A stretch of DNA of 64,000 nucleotides from Sulfurimonas sp. (GTDB lineage: Bacteria > Campylobacterota > Campylobacteria > Campylobacterales > Sulfurimonadaceae), in assembly GCF_026196735.1 (NCBI RefSeq), contig NZ_JAPHUF010000007.1:248001-312000 (forward strand), read 5' to 3'. Below the pieces are notes generated by a model. It was not told the origin of the DNA and made no database searches. It was given only the letters and a program-made list of their open reading frames with translations. Numbering within the stretch: the stretch's first letter is position 1; every line of letters starts with the position of its first letter. This document shows, piece after piece, positions 36,074-45,076 of this stretch. The position numbers were made by a program, and so were the translations under genes.

Positions 36074-37267
36074 CTCATCCTCTGCTATATCTCTTATCTG
36101 AGTGATTTTGTTTGTCCATTTGGCTTTAGAATACGCTAAAACTTTTTTTGCTTCTCTTGATGCTTCTTCAAGAGAAACATTATTTGGTTTAATAACAAAT
36201 CCACCACTTATGGTTACCGTTACGGGACCTGTTTGAGCAGATTTTAATTTTAATTCAGAGATACTTTGACGAATAATATCTACATCTTTAAAAGACTGTT
36301 CCTTGCTTGGACGAGAAAAAATAAGTGTAAATTGATTGTAGTCTGTTCTAGCTATAACATCAGTAGCTTGTTCATGCAGTGAAATAGTAAAAGCAACTTT
36401 TTTTAGTATACTTTGTGTAAATTCTTGAGAGTATATTCTGTTGGTTTTTGAGAAATTATCGATTTCAATTACGGTCACAGATGTAAAATTACCCTCTTTC
36501 ATACCTTTTTTCTCAGAATAAGAGTTCATCATTCCTTTAAGATTGTTAAGCCCTGTAATAGGATCTAACATAGATGGATTATCAGAAGTGGTTGGCTTTC
36601 TTCTCATTCTAAGAGCGATAGAATCTACTTCTTCAGAAAATATAGTAAAGTTTTTTTGATCAACATTATACAGATATTTTATATCGGCGTATATTACGCT
36701 AAGTCTTTTTCTGTACCAAATAACACCCAATAAGATTACTATAAACGAGATGTATGACACTATCTTTTGAAATTTAAATTTAGATTGGTCGTAGTATAAG
36801 CTTTTTATCATTATAGAATCAATTTGATTATTGATAGAATAAAATATCTTATCTAGCTCTTGTTTTTTTATATCATTGTTTTTTTCATCTTTAGAGTAAT
36901 ATTCATGCGCTTTATCGTTAAATAAAGTAGTTAGTGAATCTAATTTTTCCAAATCAGATAAGTATTCCTTTTCATTTGAAACAATAAATTGTTCCGTAAA
37001 ATTGTACTTGTAAGAGTTTTTTAATTTTTCAATATCAGTGTGAAGTTGAGTGCTTTTTCCATTAAACTGTATCAAGGCAAGCTCAATATCATCCCTTGAT
37101 AGATGGATTAGACTAGAAAGAATGGCTTTTTGATTCTTTAAATTATCTATTTTATCATATGAAGTGCTTTGCTGTGATGTTAAAAATGCTTCAGATGCAC
37201 TAAATAGAGCTAGAAAAATAAGGAATATTGATAAATTACTAAAAATTTTTTTAATTGAGTGTTTCAT
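36068..37267 (-). CDS. Membrane protein with degenerate GGDEF domain
   Basis: 399 residues. N-terminal membrane anchor (IFLIFLALFSA), a periplasmic helical sensor segment (about 33-165), a second membrane helix (IVSYISFIVILLGVIWY), then a GGDEF-fold domain from LDPITGLNNLKGMM. The active-site loop reads RTDYNQF where R-x-GGDEF is expected, so diguanylate cyclase activity is improbable, though the fold could still bind partners. It converges with the SdhB/SdhE-like gene, overlapping its stop by six bases. The signal it senses is unknown. Confidence 0.78.
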   Translation of the reverse strand: MKHSIKKIFSNLSIFLIFLALFSASEAFLTSQQSTSYDKIDNLKNQKAILSSLIHLSRDDIELALIQFNGKSTQLHTDIEKLKNSYKYNFTEQFIVSNEKEYLSDLEKLDSLTTLFNDKAHEYYSKDEKNNDIKKQELDKIFYSINNQIDSIMIKSLYYDQSKFKFQKIVSYISFIVILLGVIWYRKRLSVIYADIKYLYNVDQKNFTIFSEEVDSIALRMRRKPTTSDNPSMLDPITGLNNLKGMMNSYSEKKGMKEGNFTSVTVIEIDNFSKTNRIYSQEFTQSILKKVAFTISLHEQATDVIARTDYNQFTLIFSRPSKEQSFKDVDIIRQSISELKLKSAQTGPVTVTISGGFVIKPNNVSLEEASREAKKVLAYSKAKWTNKITQIRDIAEDEL

Positions 37268-37354
37268 TAAAATTTTCCTAATACATGGTATAATTTTATG
37301 CTATTTTATATACATTGGCATTAATAGCAACTTAAGCCATTTTAAGAAGTTTTA

Positions 37355-38176
37355 TTGAATTTAGAAAATTATTTTATATCGCAATTTAAAAGCAATCATA
37401 TCGGAGATGACGGCGCAGTAATTAAAAAATCTGTGTATACCAAAGATGCATTTTTTGAAGATGTTCATTTTAAGAAAAAATGGATGAGTCATTATCAAAT
37501 TGCATCTAAGGCGATGCTGATAAATATTTCCGATGCTATTGCTATGAATGCTAAACCAAAATACGCACTTTTAAGTGTTGCTATGCCTAAAAATATCACA
37601 AAAAAAGAGATGAAAGAGCTAGTTGCCGGTTTTAAAGATGTGGCCGATAAGTATGGAGTTGAGATTATAGGTGGTGATACGATAAGTAATATCAAGCTAG
37701 ATATTACTATAACAATAATTTCTCAAACAGATAAGCCGTTGCTTAGAACTAAGATAAGAAAAGGTTATTTACTTGGCTTTACCGGCGAACTTGGAAAAAG
37801 TGCAAAGGATTTGAAAAAGCTTGTTAACCTAGGTAAAATTCATAAAAAATCCAAATTTGTAGATATTAAACTAAGAGACAAATTTGTATCAAACTGTGAG
37901 CGGTTTTTGAGTTCAGGTATGGACATATCAGATGGTCTCTTTAGTGATTTAGATAAACTTTCATCAGCAAACAAGATAGGTTTTAGATTTAAAGGCTACA
38001 TGTCAAAGCATATAGGGTGTAGTGGAGAAGAGTATGAGATGCTTGTTGCATTTGACAAAAGAGATGCAAAAGCTGTAGTGAGGCGTGCTGCTCAGAGCAG
38101 AACACCTCTGACTATTTTTGCAAGCAGTGTTAGAAACAGATATACAAACAGGTGTAAAGCACACCATTTTAATTAG
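37355..38176 (+). CDS. thiL: Thiamine-monophosphate kinase
   Basis: Phosphorylates thiamine monophosphate to the active cofactor thiamine diphosphate. 273 residues, shorter than E. coli ThiL (about 325) but with the ATP and magnesium motifs: GDDGAVI near residue 18, FFEDVHF, NISDAIAMNAKP, GGDTI near 108, and SSGMDISDGLFSDL near 190. It starts at a TTG (37355); AAGAAG lies a few bases upstream. It leads a thiL-truD-psd gene string. Confidence 0.88.
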   Translation: MNLENYFISQFKSNHIGDDGAVIKKSVYTKDAFFEDVHFKKKWMSHYQIASKAMLINISDAIAMNAKPKYALLSVAMPKNITKKEMKELVAGFKDVADKYGVEIIGGDTISNIKLDITITIISQTDKPLLRTKIRKGYLLGFTGELGKSAKDLKKLVNLGKIHKKSKFVDIKLRDKFVSNCERFLSSGMDISDGLFSDLDKLSSANKIGFRFKGYMSKHIGCSGEEYEMLVAFDKRDAKAVVRRAAQSRTPLTIFASSVRNRYTNRCKAHHFN

Positions 38177-38203
38177 AACTATTTATGATTAAGGACTTAC
38201 AAT

Positions 38204-39295
38204 ATGGATAGATTTTATTCACTGAACCACTCTTCAATTGACTTTCTTTTTAAACAGACTCCACGGGATTTTGTTGTTGAAGAATTACCTCTGTATGAAT
38301 TTTCAGGTGAGGGTGAGCATCTCGTTTTGTTCGTAAGAAAAAAGAGTCTCTCCACGCTAGAACTGGTAAGTTTGATTGCTAAATATTTAGGAATTAAAAA
38401 CAAAGAGATAGGCTATGCCGGACTAAAAGACAAGCATGCCATGACAAAACAGTATATATCTATACATAAGCAGTATGAAGAGGCTATGGAGAATTTTTCG
38501 CATGATAATGTGAAAATCATATCAAAGACATATCATAATAATAAAATCAAAACAGGACACTTAAGAGGTAATAGATTTTATATTAAACTCAAAAAAGTTA
38601 ACCCAACTTCTGCACAAAAAATAGATGAAGCTCTTAAGAATATATCTAAAGACGGTATGCCAAACTTTTTTGGTTATCAGCGTTTTGGAAATGATGGCGA
38701 TAATCATATAGAGGGTGAGAAGGTTGCAAAAGGTGAGAAAAAAGAGCGAAATCCAAAGATAAAAAAATTACTGATTAATGCTTATCAAAGTCATCTGTTT
38801 AATCTTTGGCTTAGTAGAAGATTAGAGATAAATACACTTGTTCAAAACTTTAAACCCCAAGAGCTGGAATCGCTCTTAAATATGCCAAATAGTGAACTTG
38901 TTAGCATGAAAGCACAAAAGCATCCATTTAAGCTTATCAGTGGCGATATTATGGAGCATTATCCACATGGTAGACTTTTTGATTTTGATGGGAAAGAGGA
39001 TGATTGTAAAAGATTTAATGACAGAGACATCTCTCCAACAGGACTTTTATGCGGTAAAAAAGTAAAACAATCTTCAGGTAGTGCAAGGCTTATCGAGAAA
39101 GATTTTGATGATGAGATTAATGCTGATGGAGCTAGAAGATATGCCTGGGTATTTCCAGAAGAGGTAGAGGGCAGGTTTAAACCAATTGAAGCGCAGTATG
39201 AACTTAACTTTTCACTTCCAAAGGGTTCGTACGCAACTGTGCTGATTGAAGAATTAGCAAAGAGAAAAATAAATGATAAGAAAGATATTAGATGA
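38204..39295 (+). CDS. truD: tRNA pseudouridine(13) synthase
   Basis: 363 residues. It converts U13 of certain tRNAs to pseudouridine. The family signature around the catalytic Asp is GYAGLKDKHAMTKQYIS near residue 72. The conserved NFFGYQRFGN segment is near 150, and the inserted TRUD domain follows (KLLINAYQSHLFNLWLS). It lies 27 bases after thiL, and its stop overlaps the psd start by four bases. Confidence 0.95.
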   Translation: MDRFYSLNHSSIDFLFKQTPRDFVVEELPLYEFSGEGEHLVLFVRKKSLSTLELVSLIAKYLGIKNKEIGYAGLKDKHAMTKQYISIHKQYEEAMENFSHDNVKIISKTYHNNKIKTGHLRGNRFYIKLKKVNPTSAQKIDEALKNISKDGMPNFFGYQRFGNDGDNHIEGEKVAKGEKKERNPKIKKLLINAYQSHLFNLWLSRRLEINTLVQNFKPQELESLLNMPNSELVSMKAQKHPFKLISGDIMEHYPHGRLFDFDGKEDDCKRFNDRDISPTGLLCGKKVKQSSGSARLIEKDFDDEINADGARRYAWVFPEEVEGRFKPIEAQYELNFSLPKGSYATVLIEELAKRKINDKKDIR

Positions 39296-40110
39296 GTAGA
39301 CATATAACTTCGGCAATTTCACAAACATTTGGTAAATTTGCAAACAGAGAGTTTCCTAAAGGGATTCAAAACTTTATAAACAACGGCTATGTAAAAATAA
39401 TGGGATTAGATATGAGTGAATTTCACTCTCCGGAGACATACCGCAGCTTAAATGCTCTTTTTACTAGAAAACTTAAAGAAGATAGAGCGTATTCTCTAGA
39501 TGCTGATGACTTTATCTCTCCTTGTGATTCTTGGATATCAGAGTGCGGAAACTTAGATAAAGAGTATGCTCTTCAGATAAAAGGAATGAGCTATAAATGT
39601 GATGATTTTATAGGTGATGAGTTTACTCAAGAGGAAAAAAACATAGTTCATGACGGTACTTTTGTAAACTTTTATCTTTCTCCAAAAGATTATCACAGGT
39701 ACCATATACCAACAAACTTAAAAGTTTTAAAAGCAGTACATGTACCTGGAAAATTTTATCCGGTAAATGTTCCGTCATTAAACAAAAGAGTAAATTTATT
39801 TATAGAAAATGAGAGAGTTGTTTTACATTGTGAGACAAGTTCAGGAAAAAGATTTTTTATGATTTTGGTAAGTGCTTTAAATGTTGGCGTAATGCAAGTT
39901 AGTTTTGAGCCAAAGATAAAAACAAATGCCGATGCAGTTAAAAGTAGTGCATACAGTTATGAGAATTTACATCTAAACAAGGGTGATGATTTTGGTTGTT
40001 TTGAGATGGGTTCTACTATAGTTATATTGGCTGAAAAAGAGACACTAGAGTTAAATATTAAAGCTGGTGATAATGTCAAATATGGGGAAACTATCGCAAA
40101 AATAAGCTAG
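39292..40110 (+). CDS. psd: Phosphatidylserine decarboxylase proenzyme
   Basis: 272 residues. It makes phosphatidylethanolamine at the inner membrane. The proenzyme cuts itself at the Gly-Ser bond of FEMGSTIVI near residue 236 to form the pyruvoyl group. Other conserved parts are FYLSPKDYHRYHIP, HVPGKFYPVN and NERVVLHC. It overlaps truD by four bases (ATGA). Confidence 0.95.
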   Translation: MSRHITSAISQTFGKFANREFPKGIQNFINNGYVKIMGLDMSEFHSPETYRSLNALFTRKLKEDRAYSLDADDFISPCDSWISECGNLDKEYALQIKGMSYKCDDFIGDEFTQEEKNIVHDGTFVNFYLSPKDYHRYHIPTNLKVLKAVHVPGKFYPVNVPSLNKRVNLFIENERVVLHCETSSGKRFFMILVSALNVGVMQVSFEPKIKTNADAVKSSAYSYENLHLNKGDDFGCFEMGSTIVILAEKETLELNIKAGDNVKYGETIAKIS

Positions 40111-40119
40111 CTTTTTAAA

Positions 40120-40141
40120 GGAAGTTTATTGTTAAACTTCC
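40120..40141. terminator. Terminator between psd and ychF
   Basis: A 9-bp perfect stem, GGAAGTTTA/TAAACTTCC with loop TTGT, between the two convergent stop codons. Preceded by TTTTTAAA on the plus strand, which becomes an A/T-rich run after the stem on the minus strand. Confidence 0.65.
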
Positions 40142-40154
40142 ATGTGTCGGCTAT

Positions 40155-41273
40155 TTAAACATTAAATCTAAAGTGCATGACATCGCCGTCTTGCACGATG
40201 TATTCTTTACCTTCGAGTCTCATTTTGCCGGCTTCTTTCGCTTTTGCTTCACCGCCACACTCAATGTAATCATTGTATGAGATGACTTCAGCACGAATGA
40301 AACCTTTTTCAAAGTCATTATGGATAACTGCGGCAGCTTTAGGTGCAGTTGTGTTTTTACGAATTGTCCAAGCACGAACTTCTTTAACACCTGCTGTAAA
40401 GTAACTCATTAGACCTAACTTGTCAAAACCTTTATGGATAATTTGATCAAGCCCAGACTCTTCAATACCGAGTTCATTTAAAAAGTCTTCAGCTTCTTGC
40501 GGCTCAAGTCCAATTAATTCTTCTTCAACCTTTGCACAAAGTTTTATGATTTCACAATTATTTTTTTGTGCATGCTCTGCTAATGCTGCAACATATGGAT
40601 TGTCATCCATTGAATCACCCTCATCAGTCAGACTTTCCTCATCAACATTTGCACCATACATAATCTCTTTATTGGTTAAAAATCTAACTTCATGATTTAG
40701 TTGTTGATACTCTTCTGTATTGGTTTTTTCAAAGTTCCTAGCTAAATTACCTTCTGCTAAAAACTCTAAAAGTTCTTCTGCTATACCTAAAATCGCTTTA
40801 GCACTTTTATCGGCTTTAGCTTGTTTTTTTAGTCTCTCTATTCTATTTTGTAAAACTTCAATATCAGCTAAGATTAGCTCAGTCTCAATAATCTCAACAT
40901 CTCTTAATGGATCTATGCTTCCCTCGTTATGGACAATATTGTCATCATCAAAACATCTTACGATTTGTAAAATAACTTCTGTCTCACGAATGTTTGATAA
41001 GAACTTATTTCCCAAGCCTTCACCTTTTGATGCACCCTTAACAAGACCTGCAATATCAACAAAATCAAGTGTTGAGTATTGGATTTTTTCAGGGTTTACT
41101 ATTTTGGCAAGCTCTGCTAGTCTTGAATCAGGAACTGGAACTACCGCTTTATTTGGCTCTATCGTACAAAAGGGATAGTTTGCCGCTTCTGCATTTTGTG
41201 CTTTTGTCAGTGCATTGAAAGTTGTTGATTTGCCTACATTTGGAAGTCCCACAAGACCGATACTTAAACCCAT
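40155..41273 (-). CDS. ychF: Ribosome-associated ATPase YchF (Obg-like)
   Basis: 372 residues. P-loop GLPNVGKSTTFNALTK at 9-24, switch region FVDIAGLVKGASKGEGLGNKFL, a coiled-coil insert, and a C-terminal TGS domain ending DVMHFRFNV. YchF binds ATP rather than GTP and interacts with ribosomes, with links to redox stress and translation quality. It is a single-gene unit, divergent from the type I secretion operon. Confidence 0.95.
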   Translation of the reverse strand: MGLSIGLVGLPNVGKSTTFNALTKAQNAEAANYPFCTIEPNKAVVPVPDSRLAELAKIVNPEKIQYSTLDFVDIAGLVKGASKGEGLGNKFLSNIRETEVILQIVRCFDDDNIVHNEGSIDPLRDVEIIETELILADIEVLQNRIERLKKQAKADKSAKAILGIAEELLEFLAEGNLARNFEKTNTEEYQQLNHEVRFLTNKEIMYGANVDEESLTDEGDSMDDNPYVAALAEHAQKNNCEIIKLCAKVEEELIGLEPQEAEDFLNELGIEESGLDQIIHKGFDKLGLMSYFTAGVKEVRAWTIRKNTTAPKAAAVIHNDFEKGFIRAEVISYNDYIECGGEAKAKEAGKMRLEGKEYIVQDGDVMHFRFNV

Positions 41274-41598
41274 ATTTTCTCCGATATTATTTTATAAATT
41301 TACATTTAAACTACAAATTTAATAATTTGTGGAATTATACTGAATAAACCTTATAAACTACAAACCACTTATTGATATATAGACAGAGTTTTGTTCAATA
41401 AGTAAGTTATAATTATATTGAAAATCTTTATATTTAAAGATGTGATAGAATAATCAAATAAAATGCAATAATATAAAACATATAAATTTGAGTTTAATTG
41501 TACAAAGTAGTGAATTCTTTTATGTTTTTTATAATTATTTAAGAATGTCTTTAGAATATGAATAGTACACTTATAGTATATAACAAAAAGGATATAAG
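41274..41598. other. Intergenic region between ychF and the secretion operon
   Basis: 325 bases, very AT-rich, with no convincing gene. It contains a small perfect hairpin, ATCTTTA/TAAAGAT (41425-41442), and TATAGT at 41572-41577 as a possible -10 box for the TolC gene. A possible 90-codon frame on the minus strand overlaps the TolC start and looks like chance. Regulatory sites for a biofilm-adhesin exporter would be expected here, but none is recognised. Confidence 0.5.
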
Positions 41599-42915
41599 AT
41601 GAAACAATATACATTACTATCGGTGGCTTTGGTACCTGCACTTTTAAGTGCTATGACCGTGACTGAAGTTGTTCAAAAAACAATTGAAACACATCCTCAA
41701 ATGACAATGAAGAGGGAGACGCATAATGCACAAAAAGAGTTGCTCACATCAGCTAAGTCCGGTTATCTGCCAACGCTAGATATATCGTATTCAGTTGGTC
41801 CTGAACACACTAGAACAATAGCAAATGGTAGAGAAACTGAAAGTTTAACGCGTCAAGATGCTTCAGCTACTTTGGCCTTAAATGTATTTTCTGGTTTTGA
41901 TACAAAGTATGGGGTTGAACAGCAAGAAGCGCTTATCTTGTCTGCAGGTAATTCGGTTATGGAAAATGCAAATAATTTAGCACTAGAAACTGCTTCATAT
42001 TATCTAGATGTACTTAGATACCATGAACTGCTTCAAATTGCTAAAGAAAACACAGAAGTTCATAGAAAGTACCTTTCACAAATCAAAGAAAAAGTTGATG
42101 CCGGAGTTGGTCGTGCGTCTGATTATAAGCAGACTCTTTCTCGTTATGAGGGTGCTTTAAGTGTTCAGTATTTAGCGCAGCAAAACTATGATAACTCAAT
42201 CGCAAGTTTTCAGCGTATATTACCAGGACCTGTATCTGCTGCGGATTTAGAGAAACCGACAATTGGAAATATTCCTGCTGATAACATGGAGTCTTTAGTT
42301 GAGATTGCTTTGCAATACAATCCTACTATAAATGTTTCTAGAAATGATATAACAGTAGCTAAAGCAGCTTTGAGACGCTCTAATTCAGCTTTTTATCCAA
42401 GAGCAGATATTGTTGCTACAACTTATTGGAATAAAAATGTACATGGTATCTCTAGCAGTACAAGTGCTGTAAATCCACTAGGTCACGAGATAGACTCTGG
42501 ACAAAATGCTCTCTTGGTACTTAGTTATAATATCTTTAACGGTATGTCAGATAGAGCAAATGCACAAGCAAATCAACATAAACTACTTAACAAAAGAAGT
42601 ACACTTGTAGATTCAGAGCGCTATATCAAAGCTTATACACAAATTGCATGGCAAACATTTGAGTCAACAAGAGAACAGTTGGTTCATATTGAGAAAAATA
42701 TTGACGCAAGTGCTGAGACAGTAGCTGATTATAGAAAAGAGAATGAACTAGGTCGTAGAAGTATTATTGACCTTTTAAATATTGAACTTGAATATAACGG
42801 TGCAAGAAATCTTAAAGTCACAGCAGAATATGATCGCTTGTTGGCTTACTACCAAATCTTATCATACACTGGCAAAATAATGGAAGAAATGAATGTCATC
42901 CAAGTTTGTGACTAA
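41599..42915 (+). CDS. TolC-family outer membrane channel of type I secretion system
   Basis: 438 residues with a short signal peptide (MKQYTLLSVALVPALLSA). Two tandem OEP repeats follow, helical with beta segments: ETHPQMTMKRETHNAQKEL near 30 and YNPTINVSRNDITVAKAALR near 235, ending GRRSIIDLLNIELEYNGARN. It resembles LapE/AggA channels paired with adhesin exporters. It forms the outer-membrane exit of a tripartite pump with the two genes downstream. AAAAAGGAT lies before the ATG; the 3' end overlaps the ABC gene by 23 bases. Confidence 0.88.
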   Translation: MKQYTLLSVALVPALLSAMTVTEVVQKTIETHPQMTMKRETHNAQKELLTSAKSGYLPTLDISYSVGPEHTRTIANGRETESLTRQDASATLALNVFSGFDTKYGVEQQEALILSAGNSVMENANNLALETASYYLDVLRYHELLQIAKENTEVHRKYLSQIKEKVDAGVGRASDYKQTLSRYEGALSVQYLAQQNYDNSIASFQRILPGPVSAADLEKPTIGNIPADNMESLVEIALQYNPTINVSRNDITVAKAALRRSNSAFYPRADIVATTYWNKNVHGISSSTSAVNPLGHEIDSGQNALLVLSYNIFNGMSDRANAQANQHKLLNKRSTLVDSERYIKAYTQIAWQTFESTREQLVHIEKNIDASAETVADYRKENELGRRSIIDLLNIELEYNGARNLKVTAEYDRLLAYYQILSYTGKIMEEMNVIQVCD

Positions 42916-45076
42916 AGATCCGATACTTGAGTGCTTGGTGATTTTCACCAAGCTCTACAATCGTCCATTTAGTGCAGATGCTCTTGTTGCCGACCTTCCA
43001 GTTGCTCCTGGCAGGGTTACTCCTAAGCTTTTTTCACTTGGGACAAAAGGTTCAAAATCAGCTTTTCATCGTGCAGCACAGCGTGCAGGATTTAGCTCTA
43101 AGTTAGTAAATTACTCACTTAAAGATATATCCCCTTTGCTTTTGCCTGTTATCTTGATCTTAAAAGGTGATAAAAACAATGAGAAAGCTTGTATTTTAAC
43201 AGAAATAAGCCCAGACAAAAAGTATGCAAAAATTATTTTACCCGAAGTAGGAGAGGGTGAAAACTGGATTGAAACAGAGTTTTTAGAAGCAGAGTATATT
43301 AATTTTGCTTATTTACTAAAGCCTGAACATCACTACAAGGATGCACATAAACGCTTATTAAAACATGAAAAGAACCATTGGTTTTGGGGAACTCTCTCCT
43401 TTTCTAAAGGTATCTATATGGATGTGATTGTTGCCTCTTTTTTGATAAATCTTTTTGTTATGGCAAGTCCGATTTTTACTTTAAATATCTATGACAGAGT
43501 TGTACCAAATAATGCTATAGATACCATGTGGGTCTTTGCTACGGGTATTGCGGTAATTTATGTATTTGATATAATTTTAAAATTTTTGCGCTCGTATTTT
43601 CTTGAAAATGCAGCTAAAAAAAGTGATGTTATTATGTCATCAATGATATATGAACATGTAATGAATCTTAATATGGCATCAAAACCTGGTTCTGTTGGAT
43701 CATTTGCTAGTAATTTGAAAGATTTTGACTCAATTAGAGGTTTTTTTACTGCATCTTCGATTGCTACAATGATAGATCTTCCATTTACGATTATATTTTT
43801 ATTTATTATTTATATCATTGGAGATTGGTTAGTAGCAATTCCAATGATTAGTGCTTTAATTATAATTATTTATAGTTCCATTGTTGAAAGACCAATGCGA
43901 CATAGTGTTCAGAGCACATATGAGGCATCTGCACGAAAAAATTCTGTATTAATCGAGTCAATAGCGGCATTAGAGACTATTAAAGCTTTAGGAATAAGCG
44001 GGCAGTATCAATGGAAGTGGGAAGAGGCAACCGGTGATGTTGCACAAAAAGGTCTAAACTCTAAAATATTGTCAAATTCAATTTCAACATTTGTCAATTT
44101 TGTAGTTCAGTTAAATACTGTCGCTATCGTAATTGGCGGTGTTTATGCAATAGGCGAAAAATCCTTGAGTATGGGTGGATTGATAGCTGTTGTTATGTTG
44201 GGTTCAAGAACGCTGGCGCCTCTAGGACAGGTTGCATCTTTAATAGCTAATTTTCAACAAACAAAAACGGCATACGATGGTATTAACAACATAATGCAGC
44301 TGTCTGTTGAGCGTGATGAAGCTAAAAAATTTGTTCATCGTCCAACATTTAAGGGTAAAATCGAATTTCAACATGTAAGTTTAATTTATCCAAATACAGA
44401 AAAAAAGATTTTAGATGATGTTAGTTTTGTAATAAACCCTGGAGAATCTGTTGGTATCATAGGTACAAATGGTTCTGGAAAAACAAGTATTGAAAAACTT
44501 ATATTGGGACTATATGAACCTACTGAGGGCTCTATTTTGATTGATGGAATTGACATTAAACAGATAGACCCTGCTGATTTAAGAAGAAGTATATCTTATG
44601 TACCGCAGGATGTTGTTTTATTTCAAGGTACTTTAAAAGACAACATTATTTTTCGGTCTCCTGACGCAAGTGACGAAGATATATTGTATGTTTCAAAACT
44701 GAGCGGAATAAGTGATTTTGTTGATAAACATCCTATGGGATATGACATGCCTATCGGTGAGAGAGGTGATGGTCTCTCTGGCGGGCAGAAACAGTCTATA
44801 AGTGTTGCTAGAGCTTTTATCCATCCTGCACCGATTATTTTGCTTGATGAGCCAACAAATTCAATGGATAGTATGCATGAGAATAACTTTATAAATACGC
44901 TGGCTTCTTATAAAAAAAATAAAACCACACTATTAATATCACACAAAAATAATTTATTGGCACTCAGTCAAAGACTTATTTTGTTAGATCAGGGTAGGGT
45001 AGTTCTAGATGGAACATATGCTGAAGTTGTCAAAAAACTAAATAGACCAAAAAAAAGAGTAAATCATGAGTCTTGA
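42893..45076 (+). CDS. Type I secretion ABC transporter, LapB-like
   Basis: 727 residues. The N-terminal 130 residues are a C39-peptidase-like domain without the catalytic cysteine (DPILECLVIFTKLYNRPFSA), as in LapB/HlyB exporters that bind rather than cut the substrate. Six membrane helices span about 155-420. The nucleotide-binding domain has GTNGSGKTS, signature LSGGQKQS and Walker B IILLDEPTNSMD. It powers one-step export of the large adhesin. It overlaps TolC by 23 bases and HlyD by 11. Confidence 0.92.
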   Translation: MSSKFVTKDPILECLVIFTKLYNRPFSADALVADLPVAPGRVTPKLFSLGTKGSKSAFHRAAQRAGFSSKLVNYSLKDISPLLLPVILILKGDKNNEKACILTEISPDKKYAKIILPEVGEGENWIETEFLEAEYINFAYLLKPEHHYKDAHKRLLKHEKNHWFWGTLSFSKGIYMDVIVASFLINLFVMASPIFTLNIYDRVVPNNAIDTMWVFATGIAVIYVFDIILKFLRSYFLENAAKKSDVIMSSMIYEHVMNLNMASKPGSVGSFASNLKDFDSIRGFFTASSIATMIDLPFTIIFLFIIYIIGDWLVAIPMISALIIIIYSSIVERPMRHSVQSTYEASARKNSVLIESIAALETIKALGISGQYQWKWEEATGDVAQKGLNSKILSNSISTFVNFVVQLNTVAIVIGGVYAIGEKSLSMGGLIAVVMLGSRTLAPLGQVASLIANFQQTKTAYDGINNIMQLSVERDEAKKFVHRPTFKGKIEFQHVSLIYPNTEKKILDDVSFVINPGESVGIIGTNGSGKTSIEKLILGLYEPTEGSILIDGIDIKQIDPADLRRSISYVPQDVVLFQGTLKDNIIFRSPDASDEDILYVSKLSGISDFVDKHPMGYDMPIGERGDGLSGGQKQSISVARAFIHPAPIILLDEPTNSMDSMHENNFINTLASYKKNKTTLLISHKNNLLALSQRLILLDQGRVVLDGTYAEVVKKLNRPKKRVNHES

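Noticed and set aside
41369-41641. A 90-codon frame on the minus strand in the gap before the TolC gene.
   Set aside because: It overlaps the TolC start and its promoter region, has low-complexity AT-driven residues and no clear ribosome-binding site.
42893-43290. Treating the ABC transporter as a bacteriocin exporter with an active C39 peptidase.
   Set aside because: The N-terminal C39-like domain lacks the catalytic cysteine, as in exporters of large unprocessed substrates.
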